Shown: one piece after another, positions 47,175 to 56,644 of the stretch
Layout of the letters: every line of letters starts with the position of its first letter
How positions within the stretch are numbered: the stretch's first letter is position 1
Assembly: GCF_018619475.1 (NCBI RefSeq)
Contig: NZ_JAHFZG010000013.1
Coordinates: forward strand, 42,300-106,299
Source of the DNA: Rhodomicrobium sp. Az07
GTDB lineage: Bacteria; Pseudomonadota; Alphaproteobacteria; Rhizobiales; Rhodomicrobiaceae
DNA: 64,000 nucleotides
Reading direction: 5' to 3'
Program-made: the position numbers and the translations under genes
The notes under the pieces: model-generated
Seen by the model: the letters and a program-made list of their open reading frames with translations, nothing else
Told to the model about the DNA's origin: nothing
Database searches by the model: none

Positions 47175-47345
47175 GACCACGGCTGATGGCAGGTCTCCTG
47201 GCTCGCGGGTCAAAACTCCACGCCGCCTTCCCGGTTTCCCAGTGGCCTTTGGCGCTTCGCTCGCCGCTTACAGTTGCGGGGGCAGCCGCAGCATTGGGGC
47301 GAAAGCCCCTCACCGCGTTCCCTATTATCCTCCTGTGAGGACCAT
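47175..47345 (-). promoter_or_regulatory. Cobalamin riboswitch controlling btuB
   Basis: Minus strand shows the B12 box GCCAGGAGACCTGCC at 47188-47202, the core GCGGCTGCCCCCGCAACTGTAAGC, split here as GCTGCCCCCGCAACTGTAAG, and GCCACTGGGAAACCGGGAAGG. Adenosylcobalamin binding would hide the btuB ribosome binding site or end transcription; ~110 bases lie between the B12 box and the ATG. Confidence 0.95.
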
Positions 47346-47547
47346 CGCGTTAATGCATAGCTTGCGCGAAGCCTGCGCGGCAATCCCGCAAACGCCGCAA
47401 AATGGTAAGTCCCGCGCAAGATGTGGCGCGACGGCAACAGCCAGCGATCACGGTCCCGATGCCGTTAACCATGCGCGTGCACGCCTGATTAACGGTGCCC
47501 TGCTATTTTTATGAAAATCGTTCGTTGCGTGGAGGGAGGCGCGGGGC

Positions 47548-47871
47548 ATGACATCGGCCGATATCATGCGTTTTGTGATCATCATCAGCCTCGGCGTGCT
47601 TGCGTTCATTACCTTTCTGGTCGCGGGCACCCTTATCGGGCTGATGTGGCTCGACAGCTGGTCTTGCGGGCATTGCAAACAATATCCCGCCGGAATCTAC
47701 ATCCTCGGCGTTCTCGGACTCCTGATCCTCGGCTCCATGGGTCAGGAGGCGGGCGAAGCGCCGGAGACGTGGCGCAACTGGGTCAACGCCCATATCCAGA
47801 CGCTGATCATTCTCGCGATGATCCTCGTCACGTTCATGCTCGTCGTGAACTGGTGGTGGTGGTTCGGGTAG
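47548..47871 (+). CDS. Small membrane protein of unknown function
   Basis: 107 residues, ATG at 47548 with GGAGGGAGG about 9 bases upstream. Three membrane helices (FVIIISLGVLAFITFLVAG, GIYILGVLGLLILGS, TLIILAMILVTFMLVV), a CGHC pair in a loop (SWSCGHCKQYPAG) and a tryptophan-rich end (NWWWWFG). No family recognised. The CxxC pair could bind metal or be redox-active. Confidence 0.75.
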   Translation: MTSADIMRFVIIISLGVLAFITFLVAGTLIGLMWLDSWSCGHCKQYPAGIYILGVLGLLILGSMGQEAGEAPETWRNWVNAHIQTLIILAMILVTFMLVVNWWWWFG

Positions 47872-48128
47872 CTTCCGGTCAGCGCTGGCGAAATTGCCGC
47901 GCGACAGGCAGAGAGACGTTCCCATTGCTGCGGCATTTGGCGAAGGATCAAAGCGACGCGGGGGCACCCGAAAGCCGTTGATCCTCGAAAAACGCTGGCC
48001 TAGTGTCCGCTACGGTGTCGCGAGACGCCCAAAATTCACCACCGCGCCGCGATCGACGTCCGGCAGCGGCAAGGTGATCATTATAAAACGGGCGTGGTCA
48101 GCTTCGCGCCCGAAATGAGAGAAATTCC

Positions 48129-48842
48129 ATGCGCCCCTCGAAACGGCAGGCCGACGACCTCCGCCCCGTGAGTTTCCAGCGCGCCTTTTCGCATCACGCG
48201 GAAGGATCGTGCCTCATCAAGTTCGGCAACACGCATGTGCTGTGCACGGCGAGCCTCGAAGACCGGGTGCCGCCGTGGCTGAAAGGGCAGGGGCGCGGCT
48301 GGATCACGGCCGAATATGGCATGCTGCCGCGCGCCACGTCCGACCGCACGCGCCGCGAGGCGACGACCGGCCATCAGTCCGGGCGCAGTCAGGAGATTCA
48401 GCGGCTGATCGGCCGCTCGCTCCGTGCCGTGGTCGATCTTCAGGCGCTGGGCGAACGCCAGATCATGGTCGACTGCGACGTGTTGCAGGCCGATGGCGGC
48501 ACGCGCACGGCCTCGATCACCGGCGCGTGGGTTGCGCTGCACGATTGCTTCCAGTGGATGCGCGCGCGCGACATGCTGCGTGGCGAGCCCATGAAGGACA
48601 ACGTCGCCGCCGTGTCGTGCGGCATCTACAGGGGTGAAGCGATCCTGGACCTCGATTATCCCGAGGATTCGGACGCCGAGGCGGATGCAAATTTCGTGTT
48701 CACCGGCAAGGGGCAGATCGTCGAAATTCAGGCCACCGCTGAGAAGGGCGCGTTCTCCGAGGAGCGCATGGCCGAATTGACGGCGCTGGCAAAGAAGGGC
48801 ATCGCCGAACTCGTGAACTTGCAGAAGCTTACGGTGCTCTGA
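48129..48842 (+). CDS. rph: Ribonuclease PH
   Basis: 237 residues, standard length. RNase PH motifs: [33 protein letters not shown], phosphate-binding [35 protein letters not shown]. Phosphorolytic 3'-5' trimming of tRNA precursors. In many alphaproteobacteria hrcA is divergent from rph; here it is not. Confidence 0.97.
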   Translation: MRPSKRQADDLRPVSFQRAFSHHAEGSCLIKFGNTHVLCTASLEDRVPPWLKGQGRGWITAEYGMLPRATSDRTRREATTGHQSGRSQEIQRLIGRSLRAVVDLQALGERQIMVDCDVLQADGGTRTASITGAWVALHDCFQWMRARDMLRGEPMKDNVAAVSCGIYRGEAILDLDYPEDSDAEADANFVFTGKGQIVEIQATAEKGAFSEERMAELTALAKKGIAELVNLQKLTVL

Positions 48843-48845
48843 ACG

Positions 48846-48877
48846 AAAAAACCGCGCCGCATGGTGTGGCGGCGCGG
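48846..48877 (-). terminator. Rho-independent terminator of the pyk operon
   Basis: Minus strand: perfect 9-bp GC stem (CCGCGCCGC/GCGGCGCGG), 8-base loop, then six U, 39 bases beyond the pyk stop. Also lies just after the rph stop on the other strand. Confidence 0.85.
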
Positions 48878-48916
48878 CTGATCTCTCCGGGCGAGTGCCC
48901 ACAAATCAAGAGTTTC

Positions 48917-50350
48917 TCAGTGCGGCTTGCCGCTGTCCTCGCCGATGGTGAAGATGCGAAGCATGTTCGTGCTGCCCGGACGCTTGAACGGCACGCCCGC
49001 GCAGACGATGACCCGGTCGCCGTCGTCGGCATAGCCGCAAGCGCGCGCGACCTCTTCCGCGCCGCGCACCATCTCGCCCGTATTTGCAGGGTCGGACGTC
49101 TGCACGCAATGCAACCCCCAGACGAGGTTGAGCCGTCGCGCTGTCTCGATCACGGGCGTCAGGACAACGATGGGCTGAGACGGCCGCTGCCGCGCGACGC
49201 GAAGGCCGGTCTTGCCGGTGGCCGTGTAACAGAAAATCGCTTTCAGCTTCAGCGTTTCGGCGATGGAGGCGGCGGCGGCGCTGATCGCGTCGGCGGCGGT
49301 CTTTTCGGATGGCGTGCCGCGAAAATGCAGGATGCTCTCGTAATTCACGTCCTTCTCCACCTCGCGCGCGACGCGGTCCATGGTGGCGACCGCCTCGACC
49401 GGATAAGCGCCGGTCGCGGATTCGGCGGACAGCATCACGGCGTCCGCGCCCTCGAAGACGGCGGTCGCGACGTCGGACACCTCGGCGCGCGTCGGCACGG
49501 GCGAGGATGTCATGCTTTCGAGCATCTGCGTCGCCACGACGACCGGCTTGCCGAGGTCGCGGCCGGCGCGCAGAAGCTGCTTTTGAAGGCCCGGCACCTG
49601 CTCAAGCGGCATCTCGACGCCCAGATCGCCGCGAGCGACCATCACGCCGTCGCTCTCGCGCAGGATATCGTCAATCTCGGCGATAGCGGAGCGGCGCTCG
49701 ATCTTGGCCATGATGGCGGCGCGATCGCCGACGATGGCGCGCACGTCGCGCACGTCATGGACGCGCTGCACGAAGGAAATGGCGATCCAGTCGACGCCCG
49801 CCTCGATGGCGGCTTCGCAGTCCAGTCGGTCCTTCGGTGTCATCGATGCGAGCGGCAGGATGGCGTCAGGGAGGTTGACGCCCTTGCGGCTCGACAGCAC
49901 GCCGGCTGTGATCGCTTCCGCGAGGATGCGGCCGGGGCGCGCTTCGAGCACGCGCATGTGAAGCTTGCCGTCGTCGATCAGGAGAGTATGCCCCGGCTCG
50001 GCCGCGGCGTAGATTTCAGGGTGCAAGAGCCCCACGCGCTCTACATTGCCGGGAGTATGGTTCGCGTCGAAAACGATGGTCTGGCCGCGTTCGAGCGGGA
50101 TGGTTCCTTCCGCGATGGAGCTGATGCGCAGCTTCGGCCCTTGAAGGTCCGCGAGGATGGCGATGGGGCCATATCTGCATTCGAGGTCACGCAGCGCAGC
50201 GATGTACGTGCGCATGTCGTCGTGATTCGAATGGCTCATGTTGATGCGGAAGACGTCCGCACCCGCCACGACGAGGCGTTCGAGTTGCTCGGGTGTACTC
50301 GTTGAAGGTCCGAGCGTGGCAATGATCTTGACGCGGCGTTTTCTTTTCAT
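48917..50350 (-). CDS. pyk: Pyruvate kinase
   Basis: 477 residues from the ATG at 50350 (MKRKRRVKIIATLGPST); 64 upstream in-frame residues rejected. Motifs: RINMSHSNHDD, ILADLQGPKLR, catalytic Lys in IMAKIERRSAI, MVARGDLGVEMP, VVVATQMLESM, then the C-terminal allosteric domain. Converts PEP and ADP to pyruvate and ATP. Overlaps the DUF1036 gene by 4 bases; glycerate 2-kinase lies at the head of the run, so glycerate can reach pyruvate via 2-phosphoglycerate (enolase not in window). Confidence 0.97.
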   Translation of the reverse strand: MKRKRRVKIIATLGPSTSTPEQLERLVVAGADVFRINMSHSNHDDMRTYIAALRDLECRYGPIAILADLQGPKLRISSIAEGTIPLERGQTIVFDANHTPGNVERVGLLHPEIYAAAEPGHTLLIDDGKLHMRVLEARPGRILAEAITAGVLSSRKGVNLPDAILPLASMTPKDRLDCEAAIEAGVDWIAISFVQRVHDVRDVRAIVGDRAAIMAKIERRSAIAEIDDILRESDGVMVARGDLGVEMPLEQVPGLQKQLLRAGRDLGKPVVVATQMLESMTSSPVPTRAEVSDVATAVFEGADAVMLSAESATGAYPVEAVATMDRVAREVEKDVNYESILHFRGTPSEKTAADAISAAAASIAETLKLKAIFCYTATGKTGLRVARQRPSQPIVVLTPVIETARRLNLVWGLHCVQTSDPANTGEMVRGAEEVARACGYADDGDRVIVCAGVPFKRPGSTNMLRIFTIGEDSGKPH

Positions 50351-50892
50351 CGGCGGTGCGTTCCCGGCGCGGTGGCTGCTGCGGCTTGCGCGGGAGCATC
50401 GGCACCGGGCGGCGCGCCGCCCGTAGCCATCGGCGTTGCTGGCGCCGTCTCGGGCTGATCGGTGAGTTTCACCGTCCAGTCCGTCTGCTCCTGCGTATCG
50501 ACTTCGAAGAACCCGCTTTTCTTGAAGCCTCGCCCATCGCAATTATCGATGCCCTTGATGGTGAATTCAACGTCGTTGGTGCACATGGCGATGGCACCGC
50601 CCCACTCGCCGCCCTTGTCGTAATCGAACGCGTAGACGTAATAGAAGCGCGCGCGGAGTTTGTCCTGGATGAGAAGGGCGCAGGACTGGCTGTCGACGTT
50701 CCACCAGCCTTCGCTGACCCAGCCGTCCTTGTCCTTGTAGCCGATGGCGACGCCAATGCGGCTTGCCGTACTGTTGCAAAGCTTGAGTTCAGCATTCGCC
50801 GGAGCGGGCAGGGCGAGCCCGATGCAGAAAGCGCCCGCCAAAGCCATCGTCCGCGCCAGCCGTGGCGATATGGGAAGCCGTTGCAAGATCAT
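50347..50892 (-). CDS. DUF1036 exported protein
   Basis: 181 residues from the ATG at 50892 (MILQRLPISPRLARTMALAG). Signal peptide to about ANA, then the DUF1036 core (LKLCNSTASRIGVAIGYKD, GWVSEGWWNVDSQSC, ARFYYVYAFDYDKGGEW, VEFTIKGIDNCDGRGF) with paired cysteines, and a Pro/Ala-rich tail. Function unknown. Its 4-base overlap with pyk is striking and known to recur in alphaproteobacteria. Confidence 0.9.
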   Translation of the reverse strand: MILQRLPISPRLARTMALAGAFCIGLALPAPANAELKLCNSTASRIGVAIGYKDKDGWVSEGWWNVDSQSCALLIQDKLRARFYYVYAFDYDKGGEWGGAIAMCTNDVEFTIKGIDNCDGRGFKKSGFFEVDTQEQTDWTVKLTDQPETAPATPMATGGAPPGADAPAQAAAATAPGTHRR

Positions 50893-50930
50893 CCGTGTGT
50901 TCCAGGAATCACGTGAGTCGCTGGCCCACA

Positions 50931-52265
50931 CTAATCTCTGATTGAGCTGTCGACAACAATAGCCCTGAAGTCATTCACATTTGTTCCCGTGGGGCCACAT
51001 ACGACGAGATCGTTCGTGAGCCGAAAAAAGCCGGTGGCGTCGTTATTGGCGAGAAATGTGGCTGGAAGGAGATTGAGCGCCGCCGCGCGCCGGGCCGTGC
51101 CGGGATCGACGATCGCCCCCGCCGGGTCGTTCGCGCAGTCGCCGGTTCCGCCGTCGATGCCGTCCGTGTCGCCCGCGAATGCGGCAATGCCGGGTTCGCC
51201 GTCGAGGGCTGCGGCAAGCGCGAGCGCGTATTCCTGGTTCGGTCCGCCCTTGCCGTTGCCGCGCACGGTTACGGTGAGTTCGCCGCCCGAGAGGATCACG
51301 GCGCGCCGTCCGTCCGCCAGGCAGCGCCGGGCGAGGCGGGCGTGCATCTCGGCCACGTCGCGGGCTTCGCCTTCGAGCGAATCGCCCAGCATGATGACCT
51401 CATAGCCGAAGCCGCGCGCCAGTTCGCCCGCCGCGTGCAGCGAATCGCGGCCGGTGGCGACGAGTTCATAACGCGCGTTGGCGAAGATCGCGTGTCCCGG
51501 CTTCGGGGTTTCGTTCGCTGGATCGTTCAGCGCCTCGATCACCGAACGGGGCGGGTCGATGCCGTATTTCGCAAGGATGCGCCGCGCGTCGGCCAGCGTC
51601 GTGGTGTCCGGGCAGGTGAGCCCGGAAGCGATTGTCGCCGGTTCGTCGCCCGGCACGTCGGAGATCGCAAGCGTGACGAGAATGGCCGAAGGCGAGGCGC
51701 ATGCGGCGAGGCGACCGCCCTTGATCCGGGAGATGTGCTTTCGGACGCAATTGATTTCGTGGATACGCGCGCCGCATTTGAGAAGCGTGCGGGTCAGATC
51801 CTGTTTCTCGGCGAGCGCGATCCGGCCTGCGGGCGCGACAAGGAGCGCGGACGCTCCGCCCGAGATCAGGGTGAGGATGAGGTCGCCCGCCTTGGCGGAA
51901 TGCGCGGCCTTGATCGCCTCGGCGGCGGCGATGACGCTGCTTTCGTCCGGGATCGGGTGCGCCGCCTCGATGAGTTTCAGTTTGCTCAGAGGCTCCGACT
52001 TTTCGCCGTGCCGGGTGATGGCTACACCGGTCAGGGTGTGAGACGAGCAGATGCGCGAGAAATGGTCTTCGGCGGTCCGCGCCATGCTCGCCGCGGCCTT
52101 GCCGCAGGCGATGATGACGATCTGGCCGTTCTTCGGGCATTCCGGAAAATGGCGCGGCAGACAACGCCCCGGCTGCGCCACGGCGACGGCCGTCTCGAAG
52201 AGCGTGTAAAGGAAGCGTCTCGCGTTGTATGACACGTCGCAACATGGGTGTTGATGGTCGACCAC
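50931..52265 (-). CDS. gckA: Glycerate 2-kinase (MOFRL/TtuD family)
   Basis: 444 residues, GTG start at 52265 (no better start downstream before VIIACGKAAASM). GCKA/TtuD signatures: ARRFLYTLFETAVA, CGKAAASMA, LISGGASALL, C-terminal MOFRL domain with GGELTVTVRGNGKGGPNQE and GDTDGIDGGTGD. Phosphorylates D-glycerate to 2-phosphoglycerate; older annotations call it hydroxypyruvate reductase. Heads the gckA-DUF1036-pyk run, 38 bases before DUF1036. Confidence 0.9.
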   Translation of the reverse strand: MVDHQHPCCDVSYNARRFLYTLFETAVAVAQPGRCLPRHFPECPKNGQIVIIACGKAAASMARTAEDHFSRICSSHTLTGVAITRHGEKSEPLSKLKLIEAAHPIPDESSVIAAAEAIKAAHSAKAGDLILTLISGGASALLVAPAGRIALAEKQDLTRTLLKCGARIHEINCVRKHISRIKGGRLAACASPSAILVTLAISDVPGDEPATIASGLTCPDTTTLADARRILAKYGIDPPRSVIEALNDPANETPKPGHAIFANARYELVATGRDSLHAAGELARGFGYEVIMLGDSLEGEARDVAEMHARLARRCLADGRRAVILSGGELTVTVRGNGKGGPNQEYALALAAALDGEPGIAAFAGDTDGIDGGTGDCANDPAGAIVDPGTARRAAALNLLPATFLANNDATGFFRLTNDLVVCGPTGTNVNDFRAIVVDSSIRD

Positions 52266-52402
52266 CGCACGTTACTGCTTCGACTGCGCCGGTCCAATTG
52301 GCTTTAAGTCTGTCGCCCAAAGTAGCGGGGTGCCATGCATTTACTGCATGGCTAGTTTCGCCGTGCGGATGCGCCTTTGCGCCTCGCTTGCGCTTCAGCT
52401 TT

Positions 52403-53272
52403 TCAGAAGTCGAGGCCGATATCGAGCGCCCTCACCGAATGCGTGAGCGCGCCGACCGAGATCATGTCCACGCCCGTTTCCGCGATGGCGCGCACCGTCA
52501 CGAGCCGCACGCCGCCCGACGCCTCGCAAAGGATGCCGGGCTTCGCTGCCTTCGCGCGCGCGACGGCGTTCTTGAGTTCCGGCACGGCCATGTTGTCGAG
52601 AAGCACAGCGTCGACATCGTGCTGAAGGGCCTCTTCGAGCTGCGTCAGCGTATCGACCTCGACCTCGATCTTCACCATGTGACCGTTTGCGGCCCGCGCC
52701 CGCTCGATCGCCGCCGAAACGCCGCCCGCCGCCGCGATGTGGTTGTCCTTGATCAGCACGGCGTCGAACAGGCCGAAGCGGTGATTGTATCCGCCGCCCG
52801 CGCGCACGGCGTATTTCTCGAAGGCGCGAAGGCCGGGCGTGGTCTTCCGCGTGCAGACGATGCGCGCATGCGCGCCGTGGACGGCCTCCACGAAATGGCG
52901 CGTGGCGGTTGCGATGCCGGAGAGATGCTGCACGAGGTTCAGCGCCACGCGCTCGGCCGAGAGTATGGCGCGCGTGCTGCCCGACAGGCGCGCGATGACG
53001 CTTCCGCCATGGGCGGTTTCGCCGTCGCGAAGCTCCGCCTTGAAGGATATGCCGGGATCGAGCGCGCGAAACGCGGCTTCGGCGAGCGGCAGCCCCGCGA
53101 CGCAGCCGTCTTCGCGAAACGCAAGCACCGCCTCCGAGACATGGTCCGGCGCGATAATGGCGTTGGTCGTGATGTCGCCCGCGATGCCGAGATCTTCCGC
53201 CAGCGCGTCCTCGATGAGAGCGGCGACGAGATGGTGGGGAAATTGAAGGTTCGAGGGGGCGTGTCCCGTCAT
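52403..53272 (-). CDS. nadC: Quinolinate phosphoribosyltransferase
   Basis: 289 residues from the ATG at 53272 (MTGHAPSNLQFPHHL); 45 upstream in-frame residues rejected. NadC motifs: ALAEDLGIAGDITTNA, ERVALNLVQHLSGIAT, CTRKTTPGLRAFEKYAVRAGGGYNHR split as TRKTTPGLR and GGGYNHRFGL, KIEVEVDTL, SVGALTHSV. Forms nicotinate mononucleotide from quinolinate and PRPP. nadA and nadB are not adjacent. The COG4111-type NAD regulator gene lies about 6 kb away. Confidence 0.95.
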   Translation of the reverse strand: MTGHAPSNLQFPHHLVAALIEDALAEDLGIAGDITTNAIIAPDHVSEAVLAFREDGCVAGLPLAEAAFRALDPGISFKAELRDGETAHGGSVIARLSGSTRAILSAERVALNLVQHLSGIATATRHFVEAVHGAHARIVCTRKTTPGLRAFEKYAVRAGGGYNHRFGLFDAVLIKDNHIAAAGGVSAAIERARAANGHMVKIEVEVDTLTQLEEALQHDVDAVLLDNMAVPELKNAVARAKAAKPGILCEASGGVRLVTVRAIAETGVDMISVGALTHSVRALDIGLDF

Positions 53273-53372
53273 GTGTTTGCCAAGCTCGCATCGTCGGAAA
53301 TGAACCCGGAGATTAACAAGGAATGCCGGGGGCGCAAACGTCTCTTGGGAAAAGCAAGCGCTTTCCGACGGC

Positions 53373-53897
53373 TCAGGCGACCTGTACGACGGGCGCGAGC
53401 TTGGCAAGTTTGTCGATCCAGCGCTGAATCCGCGCCTTGTTCACGCCGAGATCGCCACGGCCGACCAGCGAGCGGCTGTAGATCGCGATCGTGGAGCGGC
53501 CGTCCTCGACATCGACAAAACGCACTTCGATGGTATCGGGGAACCGCCAGAGGGCTGACCGCTGCACGTAGCGCGCGCTGAGTTTGCCTTCGTCGGCATC
53601 GACGAGTTCGAGGTTCGGCTCGGAAGCGACGGCCTTGCCGAACGCCTTTCTCAATTCGTGTGCGCTCACCGCGAAGACGGGCGGCTTGATGTCACTGCGC
53701 GCCTGACAGGTATCCGGCGGGCAGGCGAGCGAGTCGTTCGGCGTCTCGCGGCGGTTTAGCGTTTCGAAGTCGACCGGCCCCTGATCGGCCGGACCGGCCA
53801 TCGACCAGAGCCTCTCGGGACCGGCGATGAAGAGTGCGGCGAAGATTGCAATGGGGATGGCGGACAAAGCGACGGCGACGACGGTTCGTGCTCTCAT
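53373..53897 (-). CDS. DUF1499 family protein
   Basis: 174 residues; ATG at 53897 with GGAG 9 bases upstream. One N-terminal membrane segment (VVAVALSAIPIAIFAALFI), then the DUF1499 core: FETLNRRETPNDSLACPP, FAVSAHELRKAF, VQRSALWRFPDTIEVRF, STIAIYSRSLVGRGDLGVN, RIQRWIDKL. Function unknown. Confidence 0.88.
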   Translation of the reverse strand: MRARTVVAVALSAIPIAIFAALFIAGPERLWSMAGPADQGPVDFETLNRRETPNDSLACPPDTCQARSDIKPPVFAVSAHELRKAFGKAVASEPNLELVDADEGKLSARYVQRSALWRFPDTIEVRFVDVEDGRSTIAIYSRSLVGRGDLGVNKARIQRWIDKLAKLAPVVQVA

Positions 53898-53984
53898 TAT
53901 ATATCTCCGATGACAGCGACACGAGAGAAGGTAGACGGCCCGTTCGCGAAGGCAAGCGCTTGGCGCGGCGTTCGTTTCGGCAGC

Positions 53985-54012
53985 AAAAGAAAAAGGAGCC
54001 TTGAGAGGCTCC
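53985..54012 (-). terminator. Rho-independent terminator after the coiled-coil membrane gene
   Basis: Minus strand: GGAGCCT-CTCA-AGGCTCC stem of 7 bp followed by a U-rich run (TTTTTCTTTT), 36 bases after the stop at 54049. Confidence 0.85.
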
Positions 54013-54048
54013 CGGGCGGGCGGATGGTGAGAGCCGTCGCCTTTATCG

Positions 54049-54612
54049 TCAGCGAACGAGGCGCCCGATGCGTGTCACGCCGAACGCAAGCGCGCCAAGC
54101 GCACCGAGAAGCAGCAACACGCCGACCGGCATGGAGGCCTCGGAGGGCTTCGCTGTTTCGGATATCGCCAGCGGTGTCGCCTGCGCGGGCGCGTCGCGTT
54201 CAGCTTTCGTGGCATCGAGCGGCGCGGGAGACGATGGGCGCGCCGACGCGGCCGTCGGTCCGGAGAGCAGGTCCGAAACGAGTTCCTGCGTGCCGATCAG
54301 GGCGATTTCGGCCGATTTCTTCAGAGCGCTTGTCTCATCGAGGCTCGCCTTGAGTGCGGCGACTTCACCGCGTGCGTCCTTCTCGGCAACCTCCGCGATG
54401 TCGCGGGCCGCTTCGGCGAATTCGCGGGCGCGCACCTCGACTGCATATTTTTCGCGGAGCGTGTTCACCTTGTCTTTCGCGTCGACGAGTTGGCTCGACA
54501 TCGCAAGATTGGCCTGGAGAAGTTCCTGCTTCTCGGTCGTACTCGCGACAAAGGCGACGAACAGCCCGAAGCTCAAAGCCCCGAGCATGTAATTGAGGTA
54601 ATGGCTGGGCAT
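54049..54612 (-). CDS. Two-helix membrane protein with central coiled coil
   Basis: 187 residues; ATG at 54612, AGGAAA 6 bases upstream. N-terminal membrane segment (LNYMLGALSFGLFVAFVAS), a coiled coil at about 25-110 (TEKQELLQANLAMSSQLVDA, AVEVRAREFAEAARDIAEVA), a Pro/Ala/Ser linker, and a C-terminal membrane segment (VGVLLLLGALGALAFGVTRI) with a basic end. No family recognised; layout suggests a structural envelope protein. Confidence 0.7.
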   Translation of the reverse strand: MPSHYLNYMLGALSFGLFVAFVASTTEKQELLQANLAMSSQLVDAKDKVNTLREKYAVEVRAREFAEAARDIAEVAEKDARGEVAALKASLDETSALKKSAEIALIGTQELVSDLLSGPTAASARPSSPAPLDATKAERDAPAQATPLAISETAKPSEASMPVGVLLLLGALGALAFGVTRIGRLVR

Positions 54613-54960
54613 GGCGTTTCCTTAAGGGAAGGTTAACGGATCAAACGCGCATATCTTCTTCTTCCTTTCTCGTAGCAGAAAATGGTTAACGTAGCTTTCC
54701 TTGCTCATTCGAGGATCGGTACCAATTGAGAGATTGCCCAGTTTCGGCGTCGCAACTTTCGCGCGATGCTTGGCGAACACTCGCCTGTTGGTTCGCTCGT
54801 CGAATAGCCCCGGAACATTTGCTGGATTTCCGCGCAAGAAAAAATCTTTAACGGAGGGCAAAATCGTTTGCCTCTTGCGTTCCGTGGCGTTAGCGATCAA
54901 GGTTGCGCCCGCGCAACAGATGCAAAAGATTGCGAACTCGTTTCCAGCGGAAAACACACA
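54613..54960. promoter_or_regulatory. Promoter region between the coiled-coil gene and gap
   Basis: About 350 bases of divergent upstream DNA, more AT-rich than average. No ORF or RNA recognised; promoter elements not assigned. Confidence 0.4.
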
Positions 54961-55968
54961 ATGACTGTCAGGGTAGCTATCAACGGCTTCGGCCGTATTG
55001 GTCGAAACGTTCTCAGGGCCATCTCCGAATACAATCGTCAGGATATTCAGATCGTCGCGATCAACGATCTGACCGACGTCAAGACGAATGCGCATCTGCT
55101 CAAATACGATTCCGTTCACGGCAGGTTCCCCGGCGAGGTTAACGTTACCGGCGACGGCATCGACGTCGGCTATGGCCCGATCAAGGTTCTCGCCGAGCGC
55201 GATCCTTCGAAGCTTGCCTGGGGCGACCTCGGCGTCGACCTCGTGATGGAATGCACGGGCGTATTCTCCGACCGCGACAAGGCAGCGATCCATCTGCGCT
55301 CGGGCGCGAAGAAAGTGCTCGTCTCGGCGCCGTCCAAGGGCGCGGACCTCACCGTCGTCTATGGCGTCAATCACAAGCAGCTCGAGCCCTCGCACGAGAT
55401 CGTCTCGAACGCGTCCTGCACTACGAACTGTCTTGCCCCGGTGGCGAAGGTCATCAACGACCTGTGCGGCCTGAACCAGGGCTACATGACGACGATCCAC
55501 TCCTACACGAACGACCAGCGCATCCTCGACCTGCCCCACAAGGATCTGCGCCGCGCCCGCGCCGCCGCTCTCTCCATGATCCCGACCACGACCGGCGCGG
55601 CGAAGGCCATCGGCCTCGTCCTGCCTGAACTCGCGGGCAAGCTCGACGGCACCTCGTTGCGCGTGCCGACGCCGAATGTGTCTTGCGTCGATCTGGTGTT
55701 CATCCCTGGCCGCGAAACGAGCATCGAAGAAATCAACCATGCGATGGAGCGCGCCTCGCAGGAAGAGTTGAAGGGTGTGCTCGGCGTGACGAACGAGGAA
55801 CTCGTTTCCACCGATTTCAACCACAACCCGAACTCGTCGACCTTCGATCTCACGCAGACGCAGGTCGTGAACAACAAGCTCGTGCGCGTGCTGTCGTGGT
55901 ACGACAACGAGTGGGGCTTCTCGAACCGCATGGTCGACACGGCCGTTGCCATGGGCAAGCTGCTCTAA
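54961..55968 (+). CDS. gap: Glyceraldehyde-3-phosphate dehydrogenase, type I
   Basis: 335 residues; ATG at 54961. NAD-binding [10 protein letters not shown], catalytic C153 in [28 protein letters not shown] and the C-terminal [17 protein letters not shown] at 35-36 favours NAD over NADP. Converts glyceraldehyde-3-phosphate to 1,3-bisphosphoglycerate. pgk, which usually follows, is absent; a ThiE-like gene comes 16 bases later. Confidence 0.97.
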   Translation: MTVRVAINGFGRIGRNVLRAISEYNRQDIQIVAINDLTDVKTNAHLLKYDSVHGRFPGEVNVTGDGIDVGYGPIKVLAERDPSKLAWGDLGVDLVMECTGVFSDRDKAAIHLRSGAKKVLVSAPSKGADLTVVYGVNHKQLEPSHEIVSNASCTTNCLAPVAKVINDLCGLNQGYMTTIHSYTNDQRILDLPHKDLRRARAAALSMIPTTTGAAKAIGLVLPELAGKLDGTSLRVPTPNVSCVDLVFIPGRETSIEEINHAMERASQEELKGVLGVTNEELVSTDFNHNPNSSTFDLTQTQVVNNKLVRVLSWYDNEWGFSNRMVDTAVAMGKLL

Positions 55969-55984
55969 GGGAAGCGATCACACC

Positions 55985-56563
55985 ATGAACGAAAAGCCCT
56001 GCGGGCTGATCGTTGCCATCCCGCCCGCTCTTGAAACGGAGTGGGCGGCGCGCCTTCCGGAACTCGTGGCAAGCTTTCGCCCCGCCGCGCTGATCGTCCA
56101 TGCGTCGCGCGAGAACGCAACCCTTGTGAAGGCGGCGGCTCCGCTCGAACTCGCCGTGCTCGTCGCGGGCGAAACCCGCGAAGCCGCGCGCGCCGGAGCG
56201 AACGGCGTCTGGTTCCCGTCATCGGCCGACGCGGACTTCGCTGGCGCGAGGAAAGCGCTCGGTGCCGACGCGATTTTTGGCGCGGGTTGCGGCGTGAGCC
56301 GTCATGCGGCCATGGAAGCGGCCGAGGCCGGCGTCGATTTCCTCGCCTTCGACGCTATCGCCGATTTCGATGCAGCCGCCGATGTCGCGGCATGGTGGGA
56401 CGAGGTGGCGGAAGTGCCGGTCGCGCTGATCGTCGGCGCGACGATACCGGATCGCGCCCGTGTCCTCGATGCACGGCCGGACTTTCTTCTTGTCGAAGAA
56501 GCGCTCACGGCGGGCGAGAGCCTTATTTTCGCAACAGAGTTCGGCTTGCAAAGCCAGACCTAG
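55985..56563 (+). CDS. ThiE-like TIM-barrel protein, degenerate
   Basis: 192 residues from the ATG at 55985 (MNEKPCGLIVAIPPALE). The overall pattern matches small thiamine-phosphate-synthase-like barrels found after gap in alphaproteobacteria: alternating strands (AALIVHAS, LAVLVAG, ANGVWFPSS, AIFGAGCGVSRHAAMEAAEAGVDF split here as GAGCGVSRHAAMEAAEAG and VDFLAFD). The ThiE pyrophosphate and thiazole signature residues (LRxK, NDR, GxGP) are not visible, so catalytic activity is doubtful. Confidence 0.65.
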   Translation: MNEKPCGLIVAIPPALETEWAARLPELVASFRPAALIVHASRENATLVKAAAPLELAVLVAGETREAARAGANGVWFPSSADADFAGARKALGADAIFGAGCGVSRHAAMEAAEAGVDFLAFDAIADFDAAADVAAWWDEVAEVPVALIVGATIPDRARVLDARPDFLLVEEALTAGESLIFATEFGLQSQT

Positions 56564-56644
56564 TGCCGTGAAAGGCGTGACCGCCTGCCGGACGGTTTGA
56601 CGGGCAATCCATCGCACCGGCGATGTCTTCGGAGTTTTTCTTCC

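Noticed and set aside
48001..48040. Possible third MITE-like copy (CTAGTGTCCG)
   Set aside because: Only the first ~10 bases resemble the family; no GACATTTG arm or inverted partner follows.
54622..55824. 400-residue minus-strand open frame
   Set aside because: Antisense of gap and its promoter region.
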